A DNA stretch of 64,000 bases from Tritrichomonas musculus (taxonomy: Eukaryota > Parabasalia > Tritrichomonadida > Tritrichomonadidae): positions 186,001 through 250,000 of the forward strand of contig JAPFFF010000047.1 in assembly GCA_039105265.1 (NCBI GenBank), written 5' to 3'. The notes beneath the pieces are model-generated. The model was not told the origin of the DNA. It worked only from the letters and a program-made list of their open reading frames with translations, and did not search any database. Of the stretch, positions 1 to 9,716 are shown piece by piece (position 1 is the first letter of the stretch; each line of letters starts with the position of its first letter). Both the position numbers and the translations under genes were made by a program.

Positions 1-844
1 AAAATAAATTCAATGGTTGCTCTTTCGGAAAAAGTTTAGATAGTTTTATTTTTATGATTGAAATATTTTTTTATAATTTTGGTCTTAGTTTTATGTTATT
101 TATTTCATTTTTACAGGAAGGAAATAATTTCACAAAAAAATTGAATAAAATAATTATTTCAGAAAAAGTTGAAATATATGAACAATTTTTAATAATAGAT
201 TAAATTAATTTAAATTTATTTTATTCAGTAAACATTTATTTTTATATATTTATCTCTATTTATTATTTTATTTATAACTATATATTATTTAAATATTGTT
301 ACAGGTTAAATATTATATGCATCAATAAATATTATCAAAATAAAAAAAACCAAAAAATATTTATTGAATTGATCTTTCAAATATTCTCAAATAGAAAAAA
401 ATATTTTTAAACTTTTTCATAAATTATTTTTTTAATTATAATAAGATTATATCTATCTTTCTATGATTTATTTATATTATATTATTCTATTTATATATCT
501 ATAATATAAATATATAAATATATTCTTAAAAATCATTTGATAATATTTTTCCTAATAAAGTTTTTAACATAAAAAAAAATTAAATATATTTTTTTTAATT
601 TTAAAAGAATTAATATTGCAGTAAATATTTCCTTAAATAATTTAATATTGACATTTATATAATATATAATTTATATAAACACAGAAAAATGAATAATATA
701 TGCAAATAATATTATTAATAAGAAGGTTTATATATGATATAAAATCATAATGTCTTTCACAAATTTGAATATAGTAAGAATCAGAAAAAATCATCAATAT
801 TTTGTTTGCTATAAATTCAATTGCTTTGAATATTCTGAGGAAAA
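1..844. other. AT-rich stretch without a recognisable gene
   Basis: I see only AT-rich sequence with A and T runs. An open frame at 642-872 on the minus strand is Ile/Tyr/Phe-rich low complexity and has no homology I recognise, so it is not called. Confidence 0.6.
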
Positions 845-1141
845 TATAGTAAGACGATAAACGAGTAAACATCAGAAAAACCGGTCGACATCGAAAACTT
901 TTTCATAAAATCGCACTCAAATATTTCATAAAGATGTTCAAAATGATATTGAAAAGGCTCTCAAATATAACTCAAATATCTTTTTAAAAAGTTCTAATAA
1001 ATTTTAAAAATATTATAATGTCTACCAGTTTTTGAATAAGCATCATAGAAAAGTATTCATAGTATTTCTATGAGTTTATTGAAAAAGTTGATGATGTCGA
1101 CGAGTTTTTCATGATGTCGACCGGTTTATCGTCAAGCTATA
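845..1141. mobile_element. Foldback/MITE-like element with about 60-bp inverted arms (TATAG ends)
   Basis: The left arm (845 to about 903) and right arm (about 1081-1141) are inverted copies. Both begin TATAG, share GACGATAAAC and GGTCGACATC blocks, and end in a CTTTTTC tract. There is no coding capacity between them. The outermost TA could be a TA target duplication, as in Tc1/mariner-type MITEs, but this is inference. Two further elements with TATAGT ends lie at 2074-2294 and 2291-2608. Confidence 0.65.
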
Positions 1142-1329
1142 CTTAAATAAAATAAAAATCAGAAAGTCTCTCAATAGTGTTCTGAGGTTATTGAGAGTGC
1201 TATGAGAAATTTTACCATACGGTAAACAAAAATAAAATTAAACTTTTTGAAAAAATTCTCTCAAAAAATATTAATTTTTTTTCAATTGAAATTTGAAATA
1301 ATTTTTTTTAATTTAAATGATCAACACAG

Positions 1330-1790
1330 GACCTCTTATGGAAAATGAAAAAATTGAAATTATAGGAATCGATTATACAATAATAGCTGTACCTTAATTG
1401 GACAATTAACAAATGGAAATCCCAGCACAGTCAAAAGTTTTTACGACTCTTTAGAACAGTATCAAACTTTCTCACCCCCAAGAGGAAGAATGATATATCA
1501 GGAATAAAATTTGAAAGGCAAAATCAGTTATTTTATTCTCTCAATCGTTCATAGAATAATATCCCAACAGAAAAAATTCACAATATCTACTGGAGCTTTT
1601 TAGCTAGATGAATTGTATGCAATAACATAAATGGTAACTCGCTAAACGGGCACTGGAAAGAAGCAAAAGCTGTTCATAACCAGTACAGAACAAATCTTTG
1701 TTATTCTCCATATCCTTTTACTGGTCAAATAAGGTCAATTGAATTACCTTCAACAGTCAGTTTTTCATAAGAAGAAAATTATAACGATCA
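1330..1790 (+). pseudogene. Degenerate coding remnant, unknown family
   Basis: Codon-like sequence with bursts of protein-like translation survives here, for example AKAVHNQYRTNLCYSPYP around 1660-1720. It is interrupted several times. I do not recognise the family. The surrounding foldback elements suggest a decayed accessory or mobile region. Confidence 0.4.
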
Positions 1791-2073
1791 TGATTTCAAT
1801 GAAAAGGATAAATAAACGATTAAGTTTTGAATATTTTCGGGTTTTTTATATTCAATTTTGAATGATATGGGGAGAAATTTTAATTCCAATTTTTTAATTT
1901 TTTTAGTTCAAATTTTTCTTTTAATGAAAAATATAAAAATCAAATATAATGCAATATTATATTTATTTAATTACTCTTAATAAAATTATATTTTAGGAAA
2001 GCATAATATTATGTTTATAAAAAGATATACTTATTTGAAAATTGTGCTAAAGTTTAGATTAAAAAAACAAGTT

Positions 2074-2294
2074 TATAGTACCAAGAAAAAGTGGATGACG
2101 TCGCGAAAAACTGGGTGACGCATTCAATTTCTATAAATTTTGAATAAAAATAATGATCGTTCTAGTTTATAACATAAATTTGAATTTGAATTAATTTTCA
2201 CAATTTTTTTTCTATAGATTGAGAAGATTCTATCAAAAAATTGAATTCGTCACCTAGTTTTTCGCTTTGTCGCCTACTTTTCCCCGTTACTATA
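2074..2294. mobile_element. Foldback/MITE-like element with about 57-bp inverted arms (TATAGTA ends)
   Basis: The left arm begins TATAGTACC and the right arm, read inward on the opposite strand, begins TATAGTAAC. Both arms then share GCGAAAAACT, GGTGACG and ATTCAATTT blocks in the same order. The central part is short, AT-rich and non-coding. Its right end abuts, and shares TATA with, the next palindromic element. Confidence 0.65.
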
Positions 2295-2608
2295 GTTAGG
2301 CTTTTCTGAAGAACATTCAAAAAGTGGAAATCATTCAGAAAAAAAAAATCTAAATAAAATAATTGAAAAAAAAAAAAAAAAACAAATCTTTTTATATTTT
2401 TACATAATTTTTACCGAGACTACATGCCGCCTAGCGGGGCGTCGAGCGAGGCTGAGCGAAGCGAAGCCGAGTCGAGACCCTGCGGCTGGCGGTAAGAATC
2501 GGTAAAAATTATGTAACATAAAGATTTTTTATTATTATTATTTTTATTTGATTATTTTTTCTGAATGATTTTCACTTTTTGAATGAGACTCATGAAAGAC
2601 TAACTATA
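2291..2608. mobile_element. Large palindromic element (TATAGTTAG ends)
   Basis: The outer arms TATAGTTAG (2291) and CTAACTATA (ending 2608) continue inward as an imperfect inverted repeat with matched CATTCAAAAAGTG and AATCATTCAGAAAAAA blocks. It encloses the GC-rich palindromic core at 2400-2516. Almost the whole element could fold into one cruciform or hairpin. There is no ORF. A partial relative of one arm is visible near 60553-60600. Confidence 0.7.
2400..2516. repeat. GC-rich palindromic core, 18-bp perfect inverted ends
   Basis: The ends are a perfect inverted repeat, TTACATAATTTTTACCGA (2400-2417) against its complement (2499-2516). The inside is strikingly GC-rich for this window and contains CCGCC/GGCGG arms and GAGCGAAGCGAAGCC motifs. 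A related GC-rich core lies at about 29630-29745. Confidence 0.75.
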
Positions 2609-2702
2609 TTTGAGTTGATCCCATTTAAATTGAATTTTTATATTTTTTTTCTCTCTTTATCACTGAAGTTTGAGTTTTTAAATTTTATTGTAAACTTTTT
2701 AA

Positions 2703-3000
2703 TAATCATTGAAAAATGTTTATCGCAACATCGGATGTATCTTTTCCTCTAGAAGTTTGTTGCATATCGCCAAACTTTAGTTCTAAAGGATGGCTACTTA
2801 ATTCCACTGTATCAAGATAATTTCCATAATTTTTAAAAGCAAAACAAAAGCAATCATTTATGATTCTCATAAAATTATTATCATCAATGAAATTACAAAC
2901 AGTCTGATTATTAATTTTTATATTTTGCCATTTTTCAATACTTCCTTTGAATTCTGTCATTGAATAGTATAGCAATTTGGATAATTGATATCTCGCATTG
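2703..3000 (-). pseudogene. Coding remnant, unknown family
   Basis: An 84-codon open stretch runs from an ATG at 2960, and the frame stays open further upstream, so it is the C-terminal part of something longer. It reads as ordinary protein (KWQNIKINNQTVCNFIDDNN) with no domain I recognise. The long hairpin at 3041-3096 lies directly upstream. Confidence 0.35.
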
Positions 3001-3040
3001 GCCGATAAGTTATTTGATTGGTGAAAATTGATAAGAATTC

Positions 3041-3096
3041 GAGTTTATTACGACCTACTTTTTGAGCTTCGCTCAAAAAGTAGGCCGTATAAACTC
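3041..3096. repeat. Near-perfect hairpin with GCGAAGC core
   Basis: The arms 3041-3067 and 3071-3096 pair almost completely around a 3-base loop. The centre read on the minus strand is GCGAAGC inside CTTTTTGA...TCAAAAAG. A shorter hairpin with the same core is at 63685-63711. Confidence 0.8.
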
Positions 3097-3152
3097 GTGA
3101 TTTTTTAAAAAATACTTTTTTTTGACTTTCCACACATATTTATAAAACATTT

Positions 3153-3341
3153 ATGCAAAGAATTCGTTCTGTCATTCAGGCTAAAGATGGTGGTCAATTC
3201 ATTCTGATAAATAATGCATTACTTCATAGAATTGATAAATCAATATCCAATTTTATGACTGAAAAATCGCTTACAATAACTGGAACACCATCTATGTTTT
3301 GCCTTTTAATTCCAATGAAGAATTTTCTCATTTATCAATGA
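3153..3341 (+). pseudogene. Short ORF, probable gene remnant
   Basis: This is a 62-codon ORF with an ATG start and protein-like composition (IQAKDGGQFILINNALLHRI). No family is recognised. It is isolated between a hairpin and AT-rich DNA in a region full of remnants. A genuine small protein cannot be excluded. Confidence 0.3.
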
Positions 3342-4140
3342 TTTTAATTATTTTTATTATTATTATTCTATTCTGGATTTGAACTGGATAATTTTTTTAA
3401 AAAAATACCGTAATCATACTAAAATTCTTTGCCAAAACTGAGGGGACAATAAGTGGCATTAGAAGATTGTTGTTGTAGTTTTTCGCATTTGTTTTTCTGT
3501 TGTAGTTGCAATTCTGAGTTCAAGATTATCCAAAATAAAAACAGATTTGGCATGCTATTATTGATATTTATTATTATAATTCAAAGTAATGACTATTGTT
3601 TATATATTTGATGCTCGTTATCTGATCACCTTCTTGAGTAATCTTTACAACTATTGTTTACTAATAACTTTTTATTTTGGAATTTAATTTTTTTATTGTC
3701 ATTATCTAGTATATTCTTTTTGTTAAGTAACTTTATCTTTTATACTCTTAAATGCAAATGCTCTTATAGTTTATCTATTTGTTTGTATTCCAATAAGAAA
3801 TTCGGTAATATTCTTTTCTCTAGTACTTAAATATAAGTTCAATATGACAGTGTTAGATGGCAATCATTAAAAAACCTTTCAAACAAATAGTAATATATGT
3901 TTGGCCCAGCACTACTCTGCCTACCACTTCTTCAAGGGCTCCCACCTCTGGACCCCATTCAAAAAGCTCTTTCATCCATGTATTTAAAAAGTTTATATTC
4001 ACAAAAGTTCGCTATTCAAAAAGTAGTATATATAAATGGCGTGATTTTTTAACGTTGCTTCACTCCGTGTAAAAAATCCCATCCATTTGTCATTAATTAC
4101 TACAAAAAAATGGGTACCACAATTGAAAAGTGCCCGACGT
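3342..4140. other. Intergenic stretch without a supported gene
   Basis: Mostly AT-rich. The 3900-3970 segment is locally more GC-rich and open on both strands (a 71-codon plus ORF at 3857-4072), but I recognise nothing in it. Confidence 0.5.
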
Positions 4141-4149
4141 AAAATCCAG

Positions 4150-5560
4150 CAATTTTTTACAATGAAACCAGTTTATTAGCAAACTGATAGCTCATCTGTT
4201 GGTAACCATATCTTTCAAATTTACTGACCAATTCTTGCGTTGTAATAAATCCTCTTGTTTCAATAGAAATATTTGTTTCTTCAAAAGATGAATGGGTTTT
4301 AGGAATTTCATATGTTGTATAATATGAACTATCCAAAGAAATGACTCTATTCACAAAATCCCATTTGATAATGTCTTTATGCCCCAAAATGTCTTGGAAG
4401 ACAAATATCTGAGCCAAATTCCAGATTCCAGCATTACCATTACCCAAATACTATAAATCTAATATGGGTTTTGTCATTCATAGATAATTCAAATTTGTTA
4501 GTTTCATTAGTGTCTGCTTCAATGAGACCAAATCTTGCTAAATCATCTTTGGAATAATAAATAGCTAAATCATCATTTGTTGCAACAGTAATTCCTTTCT
4601 CTAAAATAGCTGATGATATTTCACAAGCATAATATCCATTATCATCATCAAAAATTATTACTCCATCAGTAAAAATATCCCAGTCAATAAATATTTTTCC
4701 TGTCAATTGAGATTCTCTCATTATAAAAAGACGATTAGACCAACATTCCTCTCCTTTTTGTGTTGTCTTAAATATAGTATCAAATTAATGTTCAACACCA
4801 TCTATTTCAGTATATTTTCCAATTAAATGAGTTCCCTCATGATATGGTATATGAGCTGTAATAAATGATACTTCTTCCTCTGCTTCTTCATTAACTAACA
4901 AAAACTCTTTATTTGTGATTGGGATTTCTTGTTGATTTGACCCAACCAAATCATTTAATTTTCTATATTGCGATTATTCTGTTTTTGTGGCATAGGAACT
5001 CAAATCTCCTGTTGCACTACCTTGATTTCCATTTTGTTCTAAAGCAGCTAATCTTAGACTTGTTATTTTGAGAATCGATATCAAAAACGTCACTTTTTTA
5101 CATCTGATACTCGATTATCAGTTTACAAATCTGATATCGAGATTATCGATTATCAAGATATCAGATATGAAATGTGATATAAAAATAATTGTAAACTTGA
5201 TATCAATTACCGAGATCTCGAGATCTCAAGCAGATTTATCTTTTTTTATAATTGGTATTTGTGATTTTAAAATATTTAAAAATATATAATATAATGCATT
5301 GATGTTTATTATAAGATTAAAATCAAAAAATACATTCTTTTTTATGAAATATTTGAGATTAAAATACGATCATATATTTATCAAAAAGTTTAATTGAAAA
5401 TTCTGATATCAAAAGCTGAGAAAAAAAATTCTCGATCTCTGAAATCGATCTCGAGAATCTGTGCATATTTATGTATCGATATCAAAAAGTCAATCAATTA
5501 TCGATCTCGATAATCGGAGAATAACAAGTCTAGCTAATCTAGCTTCCAATAAACTATTTA
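4150..5560 (-). pseudogene. Decayed gene of unknown family, interrupted by a hAT-like MITE
   Basis: Minus-strand protein-like sequence runs from about 5560 down to 4157 with several breaks. A segment near 4850-4800 contains a GTHLIGKYTEIDG motif. The MITE at 5055-5532 sits inside it, and sequence on both MITE sides reads as one Leu/Ala/Glu-rich stretch of the same frame. A related GSHLIG motif occurs in the remnant at 49500-49835. The family, host or mobile, is unknown, so I assign no function. Confidence 0.5.
5055..5532. mobile_element. hAT-like MITE, copy A (478 bp, 8-bp TSD)
   Basis: The terminal inverted repeats are TAGACTTGTTATT (5055) and AATAACAAGTCTA (ending 5532). The flanks carry a perfect 8-bp target duplication, GCTAATCT, at 5047-5054 and 5533-5540, the length made by hAT transposases. 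The interior is rich in GATATC and TCGA words and holds only a spurious 73-codon frame with no transposase. A second copy (48924-49400) has its own 8-bp duplication and a third, diverged copy starts at 63412. Confidence 0.9.
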
Positions 5561-6202
5561 AAAAAAATATTTAAGATATATATTATATGTTAAATATATT
5601 TTTTATTATTTTAAAAATATATTGTATCCCTTCATTTCCTTCCCAATAACCGTTTTCCCAAAAAATGGGAAAATTCAATTTTGGGTACATAAACCTTAGG
5701 AAATTTTTGTAAACTAAACAATTTTGGGCAATTTGGGAAATGGGAAAGGGCAAATAAACCATAGAAAATTCAGAGAAAAATCGGCTATTGCCCAAAATTT
5801 TTTTAACTTTTTCTAAACTATAAATAATAAAGAAATCAAATAATTAAATTAGAATATAAAAAAAATACTCAAAAAGTTTATAATTCATATCAAAAAAATT
5901 GATTTATTATAATGAATATTTTGCATGAGTTTATTCAATTATTTTTTTTCTAATATCCCAAATAAAAAAAGGCAATGGTCATCACAAAGCCAAACTGCAC
6001 AAAACAGACATCCTTACCATCCCTGATTAAATGCATAATATACATTTAATAGTAATAGATTTTTTTTTTTTAAATAAAAACAACAAGAAATTTGAATCTT
6101 TTTCATTCAACAGTATTTTGACCATAACGATCAAAAATCATCAAAAAATATTCTCAAAATTTTGTAATAGCAATTTTTTATAAATATATTATTAATATAT
6201 TA
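5561..6202. other. Intergenic stretch with a small inverted repeat
   Basis: There is no supported gene. A short inverted repeat, ATTTTGGGCAAT (5721-5732) and ATTGCCCAAAAT (5787-5798), sits in a region of repeated GGGAAA/TTTGGG words. An overlapping minus ORF of 70 codons is probably fortuitous. Confidence 0.45.
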
Positions 6203-6967
6203 TTAAAAAGCCGATATTGAATATGATGCAAGTTCTTCTCTCCTGTAGGTCCATAAATTTTCAATATATCTGTGGTCTAATCGATTTAGTAGATTTTCTA
6301 ATGATAAAGTGTTTCTTTGTTTCACTTCTTCAATTCTTGATTTTATTGCTTTTTGTACAATAGAATCAACATTCATATTTAACTTGTATTCGCTCGTTTT
6401 TGAAGTATGAGAAACACATCCCAAAACTTCCAAAAAATTCAAAACAAGATAAATCCTCCTCTCGAGAGACTTGATATCTGAACAAGGATCATAGAAAAGC
6501 ATTGACGCGTTCTTGAAAAGGAATGTATCGAGTCCAAAATACATAAATAAGCATAAAAAGTTTATGGCTATTGTTCCTAAGGAAGGAGAAGGACCAACAC
6601 GGAAAAGATCATTTAACGGTATATCGATTGAACTGAGTTCAATCTGAGTATAAGCATCTTGCAGTGAAATCTCTAAAGATGATAAACCAATCCAGGTCAA
6701 TTTCCCTTTGTTAACATATTGACAAATTTTTAGTGAAGTAAGCATGTTGAAAAAGTCATAGACTCTTCTATGCTGTATGTTTTTATTTTGCGATATTTTC
6801 ATTATCGAGATATCGTTGGGATTTTTCTTTTCAAAGTCTTCAACCATTTTTTGGAATACAGAGATCAATGATTGGGACCTTCTATGGCTTTTATTTTTGG
6901 TGGCAATCAAGGGGCTCTTAGGAACAGGCTTCACTAACATTTTTCTGAAATATCTGAATTGATGCAT
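6203..6967 (-). CDS. E2F/DP-like transcription factor with two winged-helix segments
   Basis: A 254-residue protein. Residues about 32-96 form an E2F/DP-type winged helix, with the recognition-helix signature HRRVYDFFNML (66-76) followed by a KGKLTWIGL wing. A second, weaker copy follows at about 130-197 with RRIYLVLNFLEVLG (170-183). The tandem arrangement recalls the atypical E2F7/8 class, which binds TTTSSCGC-like sites without a DP partner. I see no retinoblastoma-binding or dimerisation leucine zipper, consistent with an atypical repressor-like factor acting in the nucleus. The ATG at 6967 is the first Met of the frame. The family call is strong; E2F versus DP and the regulatory direction are inference. 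Confidence 0.75.
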   Translation of the reverse strand: MHQFRYFRKMLVKPVPKSPLIATKNKSHRRSQSLISVFQKMVEDFEKKNPNDISIMKISQNKNIQHRRVYDFFNMLTSLKICQYVNKGKLTWIGLSSLEISLQDAYTQIELSSIDIPLNDLFRVGPSPSLGTIAINFLCLFMYFGLDTFLFKNASMLFYDPCSDIKSLERRIYLVLNFLEVLGCVSHTSKTSEYKLNMNVDSIVQKAIKSRIEEVKQRNTLSLENLLNRLDHRYIENLWTYRREELASYSISAF

Positions 6968-7881
6968 TCAAAATTGCGCATCTTCAGCAAAATTGAATTA
7001 ATTTTATAACGCTTAAGATTTTTATGTTTTGTTATTAAAAACTATGTTATTTTTAAAAAATGAGTGAAAAACTATGTTTATGTAATAATGTGATAAATCA
7101 ATTGAATGCTTAATTCAAAATTATCCGCAAAATAATCTGAATTCTTTTTTTTTTTTCTACTGTTAAATTTGGTTCAGGAAAAAATGGACAAAGCAATATG
7201 ATAGTGAAAAAACAAAATTTTGTGCTTAAATGTTTTGATTAAAAAAAAACGATTCTCGCTATTTTTTGAAACAGATGTTAAGCACATTTTTATTTATACT
7301 TTATACATACAAAAAGTAGAAAATATTGTAATATTATAGATTTAAACATATTTATTTTATATTTTATAAACATATATATTATAATAATATGATTTAAATC
7401 TATTTTTAATGATATATAATTCTATTTAAAATTCAATAAAATTAAAAAATTCTGATCAATCAAAATAAAAAAGATTTAAATGAAATGTATCTTAATATTT
7501 AATAAATTGATTGAATTAATAATAAACCAAATAAATTTTAATAACCAATAAATTATTGAATTACTAATTTTTCTTCATTTTATATTTTATATTTAGTCAT
7601 ATTTAGTGGTTTTAATAATTTTACATCATTTCTCAATTGAAAAATAAAAATGATGTTATATATTGAATTCCAATTCAAAAATAAAAGATAAATAATCAAA
7701 AAAGAATTATTGATGCAATAACACTAATCCATTTAAAAAATACTTGATATAAAATAAAAAAATAAATATTATAATTTTCATTTTTTGGTTTGCATATATA
7801 GATCAATATTATTTTACAGATTAAAACAAATTCAAAACTATTATGCATGAAAAATTGCAGGTTGGAGTTTTACTATAATAA
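6968..7881. other. AT-rich intergenic stretch
   Basis: About 900 bases of AT-rich sequence. I see no ORF, tRNA or inverted-repeat element that I can support. Confidence 0.6.
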
Positions 7882-9282
7882 TCAAATAATTGTTCCAAAA
7901 TATTCAAGTGCTGAAAATCCTAAATAAAAGTAACCACGAGCATTTCTGCCAGTTTGCCGAATTCTGAGATACCTATAATATTCGTTTCCTTTTTCGGCTT
8001 TTTTGATATCAAATGTGCATACAACACTTTTAGCACATAGACTTTTTTCTCCACTTCGCGAGTCCAGCAGACACTAATCGCTATCGTTATTTGAGCCTTC
8101 GATCACCCAGTCTGTTGGATGATGGTCAGATGGACCAAATGGCTTGGACCTGATTGAGTATTGGGTCGGCATGACTTTTCTGTCTTTGAAGTCGTACTTC
8201 AACCAAGAATTTTCTTTGTTATCAGTGAGAAGACGAGTCTCTAAGTTATCAAAGTCGACAACATTCTTGGCAAGACGGATACTTTCATTAGTATATTGAG
8301 AGGAAGGAGTGACAGAAACAATTCCTTTGTCGTGAACGTTGCCTCCTGCTTCCTGAGTCAAAAAGTGGATGATTCCTTTCAGTCTGTTTTGATCTTCTCC
8401 GTTAAAGGCGAAAACTTGTTTTTTTGGCTCCTGCTTCTTTTGCTGAGGCTTTGTGTATCTACCAGAACTGGTTTCGTTATTTTCATCCTCTTTACAGAAG
8501 CGTTTGCAGAGGTTTCGCCAGAGAGTCCCTGTAATTTTTGTAGGATCGATCTGGTTGACAAATTTTATGAACTTTTCTTCACTCAAATTGCATATTTCGA
8601 TTTGTTCAAGGAAGTGGACGATATCTAAGGAAATATCTTCGTCACGGATTTCTTTTTCTTCAAAAATATCATTAATGAAATCAAAAAGTGAGTCCTCGCT
8701 TTCAAGCTTTATTTGATCATCGCTGATAATAGCATAAAGCAAGGATTTTGTTATTGTTTTTAGTTTATTTTTGTCAATCATGTAAAAATTGCTGGCAATA
8801 CTTGATATAATGTTAGTAAAATCAATACTAAACTCGCTGGTCAATTTTTTGGCGTACTCAAATATTTCAAGTTCATTGATAATCTGATCTGGGTGTTCAC
8901 TGTTATTGATTGGATATAATTCGTTGATGAATGAAAAAAGCTCTTCATTACAGAGAAGAATAGAAATTAGACGGATTTTCTCACTATCTTCTTCATTTAT
9001 TTTAATCTTGTTTCCGCTTGCGATTAATTTGATTTGAGAGATAATATGTTCGGTGAAAATTTCTTCAAATCTTGGGATTTTAGAATTTTTTGGATAATCA
9101 TAATGAATTTTATCTATTGTTGGATTCGATTAATGAATATGTGAAACTATTGGTGAAATAAATTCTGCAAAAAGATTATTCATTTGAATTTCCCGTTCAC
9201 CGAAAATAAAGAAGAATTTATTTTCATTGGTGATAACATTTTTCAAGCCAGTTGATGAAAGTAAAATTGTTTTTTCATTCAT
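7882..9282 (-). pseudogene. BTB/BACK-like protein with C-terminal F5/8C domain, two in-frame stops
   Basis: From the ATG at 9282 the frame runs 466 codons to a TGA at 7882-7884 with only two interruptions: TAA at codon 51 (9130-9132) and TAG at codon 403 (8074-8076). The N-terminal half resembles the BTB/BACK-like proteins abundant in trichomonads (HFLEQI...FVNQIDPTKIT). Residues about 315-465 are an F5/8C (discoidin-like) fold: FAFNGEDQNRLKGI at the start, DWVIEGSN before the TAG, then YYRYLRIRQTGRN and LEYFGT. The TAG stands where this family normally has the Trp of a SNDxxxW motif, so TGG to TAG is likely. The frame is otherwise intact, suggesting recent inactivation, stop read-through or assembly error. 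The longest uninterrupted part is 8074-8844. Confidence 0.7.
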
Positions 9283-9383
9283 TATACAAAATAAAATGCT
9301 TATTGAGCCACAATTTCAATTTTTATCATAACATTAAATTCTATGAATAATGTTAGTAAACAACCACTTTATAGGGAATTGAA

Positions 9384-9455
9384 GGGTAAGTAGTGTAATG
9401 GTTAGCATTATTGATTGTGGCTCAATAGACCCGTGTTCGATTCACGGCTTACCCA
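9384..9455 (+). tRNA. tRNA-His (GTG)
   Basis: A full 72-nt cloverleaf without an intron. The acceptor stem GGGTAAG/CTTACCC closes it, the anticodon stem ATTGA/TCAAT holds loop TTGTGGC with anticodon GTG, and the T arm is CCGTG-TTCGATT-CACGG. The discriminator base is A. An internal B box (GTTCGATTC) and a downstream T run (9458-9465) fit RNA polymerase III transcription and termination. Confidence 0.95.
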
Positions 9456-9692
9456 AATTTTTTTTCTTTTTTACAGAAATTTTACGATTTTTATGGAATA
9501 ATTACAAGTATTTATTTTTATATTTTTATCGAAAAACAGATATAAAAAAGGTTCATCTATAGAAAAACCAATTGAGATAATATTTTTTTTCAAAATATTT
9601 CGTTTTTTCAAATTTTGTAATAATTTTTTGAATGAGTCTAACTTTTTCAATTAATTATAGATTTTTATTATTACTGTTAGAATCATTGGTTA

Positions 9693-9702
9693 TCATTCTA
9701 CT
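9693..9702 (+). promoter_or_regulatory. Initiator-like element
   Basis: TCATTCTACT matches the trichomonad Inr pattern TCA(+1)Y(T/A) and lies about 22 bases above the ATG of the ankyrin gene. This rests on sequence match only. Confidence 0.4.
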
Positions 9703-9716
9703 AACCAATTAGTTTT

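Noticed and set aside
5068-5289. 73-codon ORF, with a near twin at 48937-49158
   Set aside because: Both copies lie inside the hAT-like MITE. Conservation reflects the DNA repeat; composition is low complexity and no transposase motif is present.
1330-5560. Possible Polinton or other virus-like element from the cluster of remnants
   Set aside because: I could not recognise any capsid, polymerase, integrase or protease signature, nor long TIRs enclosing the set, so no such call is made.
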